Shown here in pieces: positions 1 to 4,698 of a stretch of 8,132 bases of DNA. The stretch comes from an archaeon (GTDB taxonomy: Archaea; Thermoproteota; Nitrososphaeria; Nitrososphaerales; Nitrosopumilaceae). Position numbers and translations under genes: made by a program. The DNA lies in the NCBI GenBank assembly GCA_021824845.1, contig JAKAJY010000007.1, forward strand, positions 1 through 8,132. The letters run 5' to 3'. The notes under the pieces are model-generated. The model saw only the letters and a list, made by a program, of their open reading frames with translations, was not told where the DNA came from and did no database searches. Within the stretch, counting starts at the first letter, position 1. Every line of letters starts with the position of its first letter.

Positions 1-55
1 AAACAAAGATTCCAAAGTACCATAACTGGTAAAAAACTGTAAAGATCTCTTCCAT
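1..55 (-). CDS. Possible N-terminal fragment of an unknown protein leaving the left edge
   Basis: Reading the minus strand from an ATG at 55-53, the frame is open to the window edge and gives 18 aromatic-rich residues beginning MEEIFTVFYQLW. A TATA-like AATTTAG (78-84) is centred 26 nt upstream of the ATG, the spacing of a leaderless start seen elsewhere in this window. The frame is also open upstream of this ATG, back to a TGA at 151-149, with natural-looking codons but no ATG, GTG or TTG. The true gene may therefore begin further upstream and be broken, or the upstream part may be chance. I do not recognise the protein and it is too short to assign. Confidence 0.35.
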   Translation of the reverse strand, partial: MEEIFTVFYQLWYFGIFV

Positions 56-188
56 GTGGTATGGTTTTACGTCTGGACTAAATTGGTTTGTGCCAGCAGA
101 ATACAGAATTACAGATTTGTCATCAAATATTGGAATAATTTCTGATTTTGATCAGGTTTTGAGAAATTGTGGATCAAACATCCAATAT

Positions 189-197
189 CTTTAAATT
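189..197 (+). promoter_or_regulatory. TATA-like box for the zinc-finger gene
   Basis: The sequence CTTTAAATT is centred about 26 nt before the ATG at 219. Archaeal TATA boxes lie about 26 nt before the transcription start, so the mRNA would begin at or next to the ATG (leaderless). It was identified by position and composition only. Confidence 0.45.
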
Positions 198-218
198 TTA
201 CAAAACCACTATTATCCC

Positions 219-341
219 ATGAGTGCCAAGGCTTGGAAGTGTTATAGGTGCAACCTAATTTTCCGAGACGAGTCATCGGCACAACTACACACGGAATTAT
301 CAAAACATACAATCAACTCTGCCAAAATAGTGGAAGCGTAA
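219..341 (+). CDS. 40-residue C2H2 zinc-finger microprotein
   Basis: This short ORF encodes MSAKAWKCYRCNLIFRDESS followed by 20 more residues. It contains one classical C2H2 pattern: C8-x2-C11-x12-H24-x5-H30, with a hydrophobic residue two before the first His. This matches the spacing of DNA/RNA- or protein-binding C2H2 fingers. The ATG is the only usual start between the upstream in-frame TAA (192-194) and the finger, and it sits 26 nt after a TATA-like box, so the mRNA is probably leaderless. The gene ends 15 nt before the 3' end of the convergent tRNA-Leu gene. A single finger suggests a small adaptor or accessory DNA/RNA binder, but the target cannot be inferred. The spacing match makes a chance ORF unlikely; function is open. 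Confidence 0.75.
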   Translation: MSAKAWKCYRCNLIFRDESSAQLHTELSKHTINSAKIVEA

Positions 342-350
342 TTTTATTAC

Positions 351-355
351 AAAAA
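351..355 (-). terminator. T-run terminator after tRNA-Leu
   Basis: Five consecutive T on the minus strand begin two bases after the tRNA discriminator base. Archaeal RNA polymerase commonly terminates at such short T-runs without a hairpin. Confidence 0.4.
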
Positions 356-356
356 G

Positions 357-457
357 TGCAGAGGGTGGGATTTGAACCCACGAACCCCTAAAGGAAGGGA
401 TGTCTTATGGTAAAGATCTTGAGTCCCTCTCGGTTGGCCGGGCTTCGATACCTCTGC
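357..457 (-). tRNA. tRNA-Leu (anticodon CAA) with a 16-nt intron
   Basis: On the minus strand a complete class II tRNA can be folded. It has a 7-bp acceptor stem (GCAGAGG with CCTCTGC) and discriminator A at 357. The D stem is TCG/CGA with a GG-containing loop, and the anticodon stem is AGGGA/TCCCT. There is a long variable region and a T arm GTGGG-TTCAAAT-CCCAC. The anticodon loop reads CTCAAGA once an intron at about 402-417 is removed; the anticodon CAA (421-419) decodes UUG. The insertion follows position 37, the canonical archaeal intron site cut by the bulge-helix-bulge endonuclease. The boundary may shift by one base without changing the mature 85-nt product. CCA is not encoded. The long variable region and an A discriminator support Leu over Ser (usually G73). 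Confidence 0.95.
402..417 (-). other. Canonical tRNA intron (37/38)
   Basis: These 16 nt interrupt the anticodon loop between G37 and A38. Without them the loop is a normal 7-mer and the 5-bp anticodon stem closes perfectly. The intron can form a small TCTT/AAGA hairpin with a 6-nt loop. A textbook 3-4-3 bulge-helix-bulge is not obvious, so splicing may use a relaxed form. Confidence 0.85.
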
Positions 458-479
458 AAGAGCATTTTTCAAATCTGAG

Positions 480-486
480 TATATAA
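480..486 (-). promoter_or_regulatory. TATA box for tRNA-Leu
   Basis: The minus strand reads TTATATA, centred at 483, exactly 26 nt before the mature tRNA 5' end at 457, so transcription should start close to G1. The core is nearly palindromic and could also serve the plus strand (see findings). Confidence 0.6.
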
Positions 487-565
487 CTGCTCTAGCTGCT
501 TTGATGGCATGATTCTGGAATCACACCAAAGAATCACAACAAAAGATTATCAAAAATTAAAAAAC

Positions 566-574
566 TTAATTATA
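566..574 (+). promoter_or_regulatory. TATA-like box for the OB-fold gene
   Basis: TTAATTATA is centred about 26 nt upstream of the GTG at 596, which predicts a leaderless transcript beginning at that GTG. Confidence 0.45.
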
Positions 575-595
575 GATTGATTTTGAAACCAATTC

Positions 596-892
596 GTGGT
601 AACAACAGACCAAGCAAAAAACATGCGAAATAAAATCGACATTGAAGGAACTGTAGAGCGAATGGGAGAGCCACGAACAGTAAATCTCAAAGTTGGCGGA
701 ACAACCGAGGTGTGCGATGCATTTTTGGTTGATGAAGTAGGTGAAATCAAGCTGGCACTTTGGGGAGAGGACATCAAAAAAGTAAAGAACGGCTCCAAGA
801 TCCTAATCAAAAACGGATACACAAACACCTTCAAAGGAGAAGTCTCGCTTGGAAAAGGCAAGTACGGCGAAATAGTAGTCAAAGAATACTAG
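596..892 (+). CDS. OB-fold single-stranded DNA-binding protein (RPA/SSB-like)
   Basis: The 98-residue protein is a single OB-fold. The segment around residues 46-60 (DEVGEIKLALWGED) followed by KNGSKILIKNGYT and FKGEVSL closely resembles the DNA-binding core of Sulfolobus-type archaeal SSB (DETGRVKLTLWG, then an aromatic-rich strand). W56, Y75 and F79 are candidate base-stacking residues. It would coat single-stranded DNA in replication or repair, or bind RNA. It ends at the OB-fold and lacks the flexible Gly/Arg/acidic C-terminal tail that crenarchaeal SSB uses for partner contacts. The start is GTG at 596, the only usual start after the in-frame TGA at 584 apart from an ATG at 623 (codon 10). 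The GTG is favoured by the TATA-like box 26 nt upstream. Its stop codon overlaps that of the next, convergent gene. Confidence 0.85.
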   Translation: MVTTDQAKNMRNKIDIEGTVERMGEPRTVNLKVGGTTEVCDAFLVDEVGEIKLALWGEDIKKVKNGSKILIKNGYTNTFKGEVSLGKGKYGEIVVKEY

Positions 893-1491
893 GTATACTT
901 GGAATCTTGTTTTTTCTTGTAATCAATCACTAGTATTATCACTCCAATTATTATTATTATGATACCCAGCATTAAGAGAATTCCAGATATTGCTAGTGGC
1001 AAAATGGTCTTTGCCAGAGGCGAGTTTGGATCAGAGAATTTTTCAGATTCCTCAGGGTTTTTCGTAAACATCATTATAACATTGATTGGTCTTTGTCCGG
1101 TGTTTTTTACATTGAAATTGTAAATGTCTGCATTTGTGATTTGCATTGTCTCAAAAAACGCAGGCTGTTTTGAGCTGAATTCGCCAAGATCATCACCATA
1201 AATGTTTGATACGATAACTGAAACCGAGTCATTGTTCTGGTAATCCATAATTTGCAGACCCCAGAAAAGCGAATCTACATCGGATGTGGCATCAAACGAA
1301 AATGGAATGATCTCGCCGGGCTCAATTTGTGTCCTATCAGACACCTGATCAAACATTCCCTCCATTAATTCAGATAGTGAAAACTCGGAATCCGGAAATC
1401 CAGTATCAGAGACTAGTGACATGGCAAAGGTAAAGGAGGTTATGATCATTGCCAGTCCGCCAACTGAAACGTAAATGCCACGCTTTTTCAT
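889..1491 (-). CDS. Two-helix membrane-anchored protein, p24-like layout (unknown function)
   Basis: The 200-residue protein has a basic N-terminus and hydrophobic stretch (about 6-27: signal anchor or signal peptide). A largely polar, beta-rich domain of about 130 residues follows, then a strong transmembrane helix (about 163-189, with a run of six Ile) and a short Lys-rich tail (YKKKQDSKYT). Topology would place the middle domain outside the cell. The arrangement, and a segment around 110-142 where strands such as ADIYNFNVKNTGQRPINVIM end in a beta hairpin, recall the GOLD domain of emp24/p24 proteins. This is a resemblance of layout, not a proven homology. The ATG at 1491 is supported by TTATAA at 1513-1518, about 26 nt upstream. 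It follows the coiled-coil gene on the same strand after a 32-nt gap but has its own promoter signal. Confidence 0.7.
   Translation of the reverse strand: MKKRGIYVSVGGLAMIITSFTFAMSLVSDTGFPDSEFSLSELMEGMFDQVSDRTQIEPGEIIPFSFDATSDVDSLFWGLQIMDYQNNDSVSVIVSNIYGDDLGEFSSKQPAFFETMQITNADIYNFNVKNTGQRPINVIMMFTKNPEESEKFSDPNSPLAKTILPLAISGILLMLGIIIIIIGVIILVIDYKKKQDSKYT
910..915 (+). terminator. T-run terminator for the OB-fold gene
   Basis: Six T on the plus strand start 18 nt after the OB-fold gene's stop codon. They lie inside the 3' coding end of the opposing membrane-protein gene. Confidence 0.4.
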
Positions 1492-1512
1492 GATGATAGG
1501 AAGTAAATTGGA

Positions 1513-1518
1513 TTATAA
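1513..1518 (-). promoter_or_regulatory. TATA-like box for the membrane-protein gene
   Basis: TTATAA lies about 25 nt upstream of the ATG at 1491, within the short gap after the coiled-coil gene. It suggests an independent leaderless transcript. Confidence 0.45.
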
Positions 1519-1523
1519 TTTGT

Positions 1524-2291
1524 TTAGCGGTGTGATTTTTTCTTTGTCTTTTTTGCCTTGCTCTTTTTTGATGAAGCCTTTCTTTTCGATGCCTTCTTCT
1601 TGGCTACTGCTTTTCGTTTTGCTGCGGCCTTTTTGGCAGCTGTCTTTCTTTTTTTGGCCATCATCTCTTCCAGTTTGGCAGTTACCTTTGCTAATGCCTT
1701 GCTTGCATGTTCCTCCCGTTTTGAAGAGGTCTCCAGTCTTTTTCTGAATATCTCAGAGTCTACCTTGCTTTCCTTTAGTTGGGTTACCAGAATCGGTTTT
1801 GATTTTGCCTGTTTGTGGATTTTCTGAGACGTGGTGGATTGTGATTTTTTGTAATCGATAATTTCTTGGTCTACTTTTTTGACCGCCTTTTCTCGGATTT
1901 GCAATTCAGCTTCGAGTTCTTGGATTTTTTCAGTTGCCCCATCCAATCGATACTGTGCGTTGTCTTTTGCCTCATCAGAGTCCGCATTTGCCAGATCGAT
2001 TTCTGCTTGGTCTTTTACCTCGTGCTCGCGGATCAGTCGCTCCTGAGCAGATTTTGCCAATCTCTCCAGACTTTCCTTCCTCGCCAAGATCTGGTTAAAT
2101 TCCGCATTAATGTCAGTTAGCTCCTCTTTGTTGTGCTCAATATGTCGCTCCAAGGATCGCAGTCCTGACGATGAGCGCCTTCCAAGAGAGAGTGCCTTCT
2201 TTAGTGCACGCTCATTTTGCCTCCTAATCTTTGAGGCCTCCATTTTTTGCTGCTTTAGCCTCTCAGCTAGTTTTGCTAGTGTTGCCAACAT
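1524..2291 (-). CDS. Coiled-coil protein with histone-H1-like Lys/Ala C-terminal tail
   Basis: From the ATG at 2291 the product is 255 residues. Residues 1-50 are basic and helical. About 50-205 is charged, heptad-like and largely lacks Gly and Pro, typical of long coiled coils. The last 45 residues are a low-complexity tail with about 20 Lys, 4 Arg and 11 Ala (repeats such as AAKKAAAKRKA), like linker-histone H1 tails. The tail should bind DNA or RNA by charge, while the coiled coil could oligomerise; a chromatin or nucleoid role is inference. There are no transmembrane segments. The frame is open up to a GTG at 2366, but I prefer the ATG because an AT-rich box (2314-2327) sits about 27-31 nt upstream of it, inside the would-be extension. 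I do not recognise a named family. Confidence 0.75.
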   Translation of the reverse strand: MLATLAKLAERLKQQKMEASKIRRQNERALKKALSLGRRSSSGLRSLERHIEHNKEELTDINAEFNQILARKESLERLAKSAQERLIREHEVKDQAEIDLANADSDEAKDNAQYRLDGATEKIQELEAELQIREKAVKKVDQEIIDYKKSQSTTSQKIHKQAKSKPILVTQLKESKVDSEIFRKRLETSSKREEHASKALAKVTAKLEEMMAKKRKTAAKKAAAKRKAVAKKKASKRKASSKKSKAKKTKKKSHR

Positions 2292-2313
2292 CAAAGCTTT
2301 GATGCCGACTATC

Positions 2314-2327
2314 GATAAGTTATAACT
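2314..2327 (-). promoter_or_regulatory. TATA-like box for the coiled-coil gene
   Basis: The segment contains the perfect palindrome AGTTATAACT (2318-2327) followed on the minus strand by TATCG. Its centre lies 27-31 nt upstream of the ATG at 2291, placing transcription start at or just before that ATG. Confidence 0.45.
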
Positions 2328-2389
2328 ATTTTCAGTATTTGACTTGTGAGTTAAGAAATTTAACACTGTTACGAGTTTTTTGGTAGTGG

Positions 2390-2410
2390 TTTACGAGCGT
2401 TTAGTTAAAT
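2390..2410 (+). promoter_or_regulatory. Promoter region of the 109-aa gene
   Basis: Two AT-rich candidates are present. TTTACG (2390-2395) lies about 25 nt before the ATG at 2417, and TTAAAT (2405-2410) lies about 27 nt before the ATG at 2435. The second is the better TATA match and would favour the later start. Confidence 0.3.
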
Positions 2411-2416
2411 TGATCT

Positions 2417-2746
2417 ATGAAATATTCAAAAACAATGGAGTTTCATCCATCACAAATCCCAATAATTAGGACATTTTCCATACCCGATGAGAAAACAGCA
2501 TCCGAGTCTGCTGCCGAGATGCTCAAGATAGGATTTGAAAACCAAAAGGGCGGATACAAGGTTCTGATGCCAAAGCAGGAAAAACTTGCCAAGAGGATCG
2601 GATTCACCATAACTACTGAAATCAACTATGGCCTAAGAAAGCAAAACCAAGATCGCAATCTACGATACTGGACATACCACCATGATGAGAAAAACTATGC
2701 CATTGTTTTGATCAGCGGTAAGGTCTTTGATGAGCTAGACCTGTGA
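2417..2746 (+). CDS. Conserved-looking hypothetical protein, 109 aa
   Basis: I do not recognise this protein. It is soluble, mixed alpha/beta in appearance and rich in Lys, Ile and Tyr. There is a helix-like stretch at about 26-41 (KTASESAAEMLKIGFE), a basic region at about 53-60, and a strand-rich end (WTYHHDEKNYAIVLISG) before an acidic terminus. No Cys, signal peptide or membrane segment is seen. The ATG at 2417 is given, but an ATG at 2435 (codon 7, MEFHPSQIP) is equally likely because a better TATA-like box lies 27 nt before it. It is divergent from the coiled-coil gene, and its last 12 nt overlap the 3' end of the convergent PAP2 gene. Codon use resembles its neighbours, so I treat it as a real gene. 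Confidence 0.7.
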   Translation: MKYSKTMEFHPSQIPIIRTFSIPDEKTASESAAEMLKIGFENQKGGYKVLMPKQEKLAKRIGFTITTEINYGLRKQNQDRNLRYWTYHHDEKNYAIVLISGKVFDELDL

Positions 2747-3394
2747 TTTTTTAAAGATTTGGTTCAGCTTTAGTTTGTTGCCAATTATTGCCGCAAGCGT
2801 TGTGCCAAATACAACGCCGCCAAAGACATCCATTGGGTAATGTTGTAACACATAGACCCTACTTAGTGACTCTAGTATTGGGAATATCCAGATCAAGTAT
2901 CTGCCCCTTGGGAATCTCTCAGATAATGCATACCCTACAATTAGCGCCACAATTGCGGCCCGTGTTGCATGTCCAGATGGAAAAGAGCCGTTTGTACCAA
3001 GAACGAATGTGTCCTGAGCTATCTCATATGGCATCTCCGAGCCCAGAAACTCTAGCTCTGGTCTTGGATTATCAATGACATATCCTTTGAGATAACCTGC
3101 ACCTATTGTTCCTGCAACCAGGCTCAATAGCATTATCATGCCTATTCGGCGGGTTCGCCGGATTATCAAAAGTACAATACTAAAGAGAACCAGCCAGCGC
3201 ACATCTCCAATTTCGGTTATGGCCCACATGGTGAGATCTAACGTTTGGTTTCCCGCAATGGATTGGAAATACAGAACCGTGTTTCTATCAAAATCTGTTG
3301 TGATTTTCTCATTTACCAAAACAGACAATACGACAAATATCGTCACCAGAACAAGGAATGGTCTAGATCGTAGGCCAAACAACCAATTTTGCAA
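2735..3394 (-). CDS. PAP2-family membrane phosphatase
   Basis: The 219-residue protein has about six hydrophobic segments and the three-part PAP2 (acid phosphatase/vanadium haloperoxidase) signature. The first part is K103 ... R111-P112, the second is F-P-S-G-H (138-142), and the third is S178-R179-x5-H185-x3-D189. The two His and the Arg/Lys form the phosphatase site, normally facing the outer side of the membrane. Likely substrates are lipid phosphates such as phosphatidate-like or polyprenyl pyrophosphates (carrier recycling for glycosylation); the substrate cannot be read from sequence. Motif 1 has seven residues between K and RP instead of the usual six. The start is TTG at 3394, directly after an in-frame TGA, with an AT-rich box (3418-3426) about 28 nt upstream. 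Its 3' end overlaps the convergent 109-aa gene by 12 nt. Confidence 0.9.
   Translation of the reverse strand: MQNWLFGLRSRPFLVLVTIFVVLSVLVNEKITTDFDRNTVLYFQSIAGNQTLDLTMWAITEIGDVRWLVLFSIVLLIIRRTRRIGMIMLLSLVAGTIGAGYLKGYVIDNPRPELEFLGSEMPYEIAQDTFVLGTNGSFPSGHATRAAIVALIVGYALSERFPRGRYLIWIFPILESLSRVYVLQHYPMDVFGGVVFGTTLAAIIGNKLKLNQIFKKSQV
2747..2752 (+). terminator. T-run terminator for the 109-aa gene
   Basis: Six T follow the TGA at 2744-2746 immediately on the plus strand. They lie within the coding end of the opposing PAP2 gene. Confidence 0.4.
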
Positions 3395-3417
3395 TCACAC
3401 AAATCTCTGAGCTGTCA

Positions 3418-3426
3418 CTTTTAATT
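3418..3426 (-). promoter_or_regulatory. TATA-like box for the PAP2 gene
   Basis: The minus strand reads AATTAAAAG, centred about 28 nt upstream of the TTG start at 3394. This supports a leaderless TTG-initiated mRNA. Confidence 0.4.
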
Positions 3427-3451
3427 TTTCTGCAAGATTTGTTTCTGATCG

Positions 3452-3468
3452 GCTTAAAGATTTTAAGC
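3452..3468 (+). promoter_or_regulatory. Inverted repeat overlapping the pgk TATA-like box
   Basis: GCTTAAA-GAT-TTTAAGC is a perfect 7-bp inverted repeat with a 3-nt spacer. Its right arm contains the TTTTAAG box centred at 3464, exactly 26 nt before the GTG at 3490. The box is the probable pgk promoter. The dyad could be a repressor site or simply a symmetric TATA region. Confidence 0.4.
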
Positions 3469-3489
3469 TGGCAAAAAAACACACCAAGC

Positions 3490-4698
3490 GTGAAGATCCT
3501 AACGCTTGGAGACTTTGACCTAAAGGGCAAGACCGTTCTCCTTCGCGTAGACATGAACTGTCCAATTGATCCTGCAACTGGAGAGATTTCCGGCGTAAAA
3601 AGAATCGAGGAGGCAACCGAAACTATCCGGGCACTAAGTGAGGCCAAAGTTGTCGTCGTATCACACCAAGGAAGAGTAGGAAACAAGGACTATATCGGAA
3701 TGGAGCAGCATGCAAAGATTTTAGAAAAGATGCTTGGAAAAAAAATCACATATGTTGAGGATGTGATTGGCTCTTTTGCGCAATCAGAGATAAAGAAAAT
3801 GAAAAATGGCGACATCATACTGTTAGATAATTTGAGGTTTTGTGCAGAAGAAAATTACGAGTTTTCTGCAGAAGATGCTGCTGAAACAATAATGGTAAAA
3901 AGATTGGGAAAACTTTTTGATCTTTGCGTTTTAGACTCATTCCCATCCGCTCACAGGGCTCATCCATCACTGGTTGGATTCTCTCACACCATACCTGCAT
4001 GTGCAGGAAAAATAGTAGAGCGAGAGGTAAGAAAGCTTGAAGAGATACTGACGGTTGCAAAGGCACCGCATGTTATAGTTCTTGGAGGCTCCAAGGTAAC
4101 TGACAGGCTTGAGGCAATCAAGATGTTAATAAAACGAGGGCGGGCCGACCAGATACTACTCACAGGCTTGATTGGTAATGTCTTCATGCGTGCCCAGGCT
4201 CGAATCAAATATCCATTGGGGATAAAGGGTGAGGAAGATGCCGTTGCAAAGGCACATGCCTTGATGGGTGAATATCCAGATGTTTTCTTTACGCCAGTCG
4301 ATGTCGCAATCGATCGGGACGGAAAAAGAGTTGAAATGGATGTTAGGGAACTGAGTAAGGGCGACCAAATCTATGATCTGGGCCCAAAGACAATTGATCA
4401 TTATTCTAAAATAATATCCAGTGCTGGAACGGTGTTCATTTCAGGACCTCCGGGATTTTTTGAAAAGGAAAACTTTAGCTATGGAACCAAATCAATGCTA
4501 GAATCTGTTGCAAACTCCATGGCAACTACCATAGTAAGCGGTGGACACCTCACATCTGCTCTTAAAAGATACGGCTTGGCAGAAAAGATAACTCACATCA
4601 GCACAGCTGGTGGTGCACTAGTGTTGTATTTGACTGGCGAAACACTGCCAATGATTCAATCACTGGAATCTGCAGCTACAAGATTCAAATCTAAATAG
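3490..4698 (+). CDS. pgk: Phosphoglycerate kinase, archaeal type
   Basis: This cytosolic enzyme interconverts 1,3-bisphosphoglycerate + ADP and 3-phosphoglycerate + ATP. In an autotrophic archaeon it would mainly run in the gluconeogenic direction. At 402 residues the length is normal. Family landmarks from this start are RVDMNCPID (19-27, sugar-phosphate site), SHQGR (58-62), DNLRF (113-117), HRAH (155-158), GGSKVTD (199-205), GPPGFFE (319-325, nucleotide loop) and HISTAGGA (369-376). The loop that reads GGGDT in bacterial and eukaryotic enzymes is SGGHLT here (350-355). The frame is open back to a TTG at 3439, but the N-terminus of the family aligns with GTG 3490 (MKILTLGDFDLKGKT) and a TATA-like box lies 26 nt before it. 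The last 8 nt overlap the convergent end of the suf operon. Confidence 0.96.
   Translation: MKILTLGDFDLKGKTVLLRVDMNCPIDPATGEISGVKRIEEATETIRALSEAKVVVVSHQGRVGNKDYIGMEQHAKILEKMLGKKITYVEDVIGSFAQSEIKKMKNGDIILLDNLRFCAEENYEFSAEDAAETIMVKRLGKLFDLCVLDSFPSAHRAHPSLVGFSHTIPACAGKIVEREVRKLEEILTVAKAPHVIVLGGSKVTDRLEAIKMLIKRGRADQILLTGLIGNVFMRAQARIKYPLGIKGEEDAVAKAHALMGEYPDVFFTPVDVAIDRDGKRVEMDVRELSKGDQIYDLGPKTIDHYSKIISSAGTVFISGPPGFFEKENFSYGTKSMLESVANSMATTIVSGGHLTSALKRYGLAEKITHISTAGGALVLYLTGETLPMIQSLESAATRFKSK

Noticed and set aside
109..312. 67-codon minus-strand ORF in the left spacer
   Set aside because: It runs antisense to the zinc-finger gene, shows no family-like pattern, and is best explained as a shadow; its TTG/ATG start has no promoter or ribosome site.
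459..493. AGAGCA ... TGCTCT inverted repeat flanking the tRNA promoter
   Set aside because: The six-base arms are 23 nt apart with an AT-rich middle; this is likely chance, and a hairpin would not be stable.
550..882. 110-codon minus-strand ORF opposite the OB-fold gene
   Set aside because: The plus strand encodes a recognisable OB-fold, and the antisense product is Ser/Pro/Phe-rich noise.
945..964. ATT trinucleotide run
   Set aside because: It simply encodes the Ile stretch of the membrane helix in the minus-strand gene; no independent repeat function is seen.
2292..2366. 25-residue N-terminal extension of the coiled-coil protein from GTG 2366
   Set aside because: The likely promoter box lies inside it and the ATG at 2291 fits leaderless spacing; the extension lacks coiled-coil character.
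3439..3489. 17-residue N-terminal extension of phosphoglycerate kinase from TTG
   Set aside because: It covers the TATA-like box and precedes the normal family N-terminus, which begins at GTG 3490.
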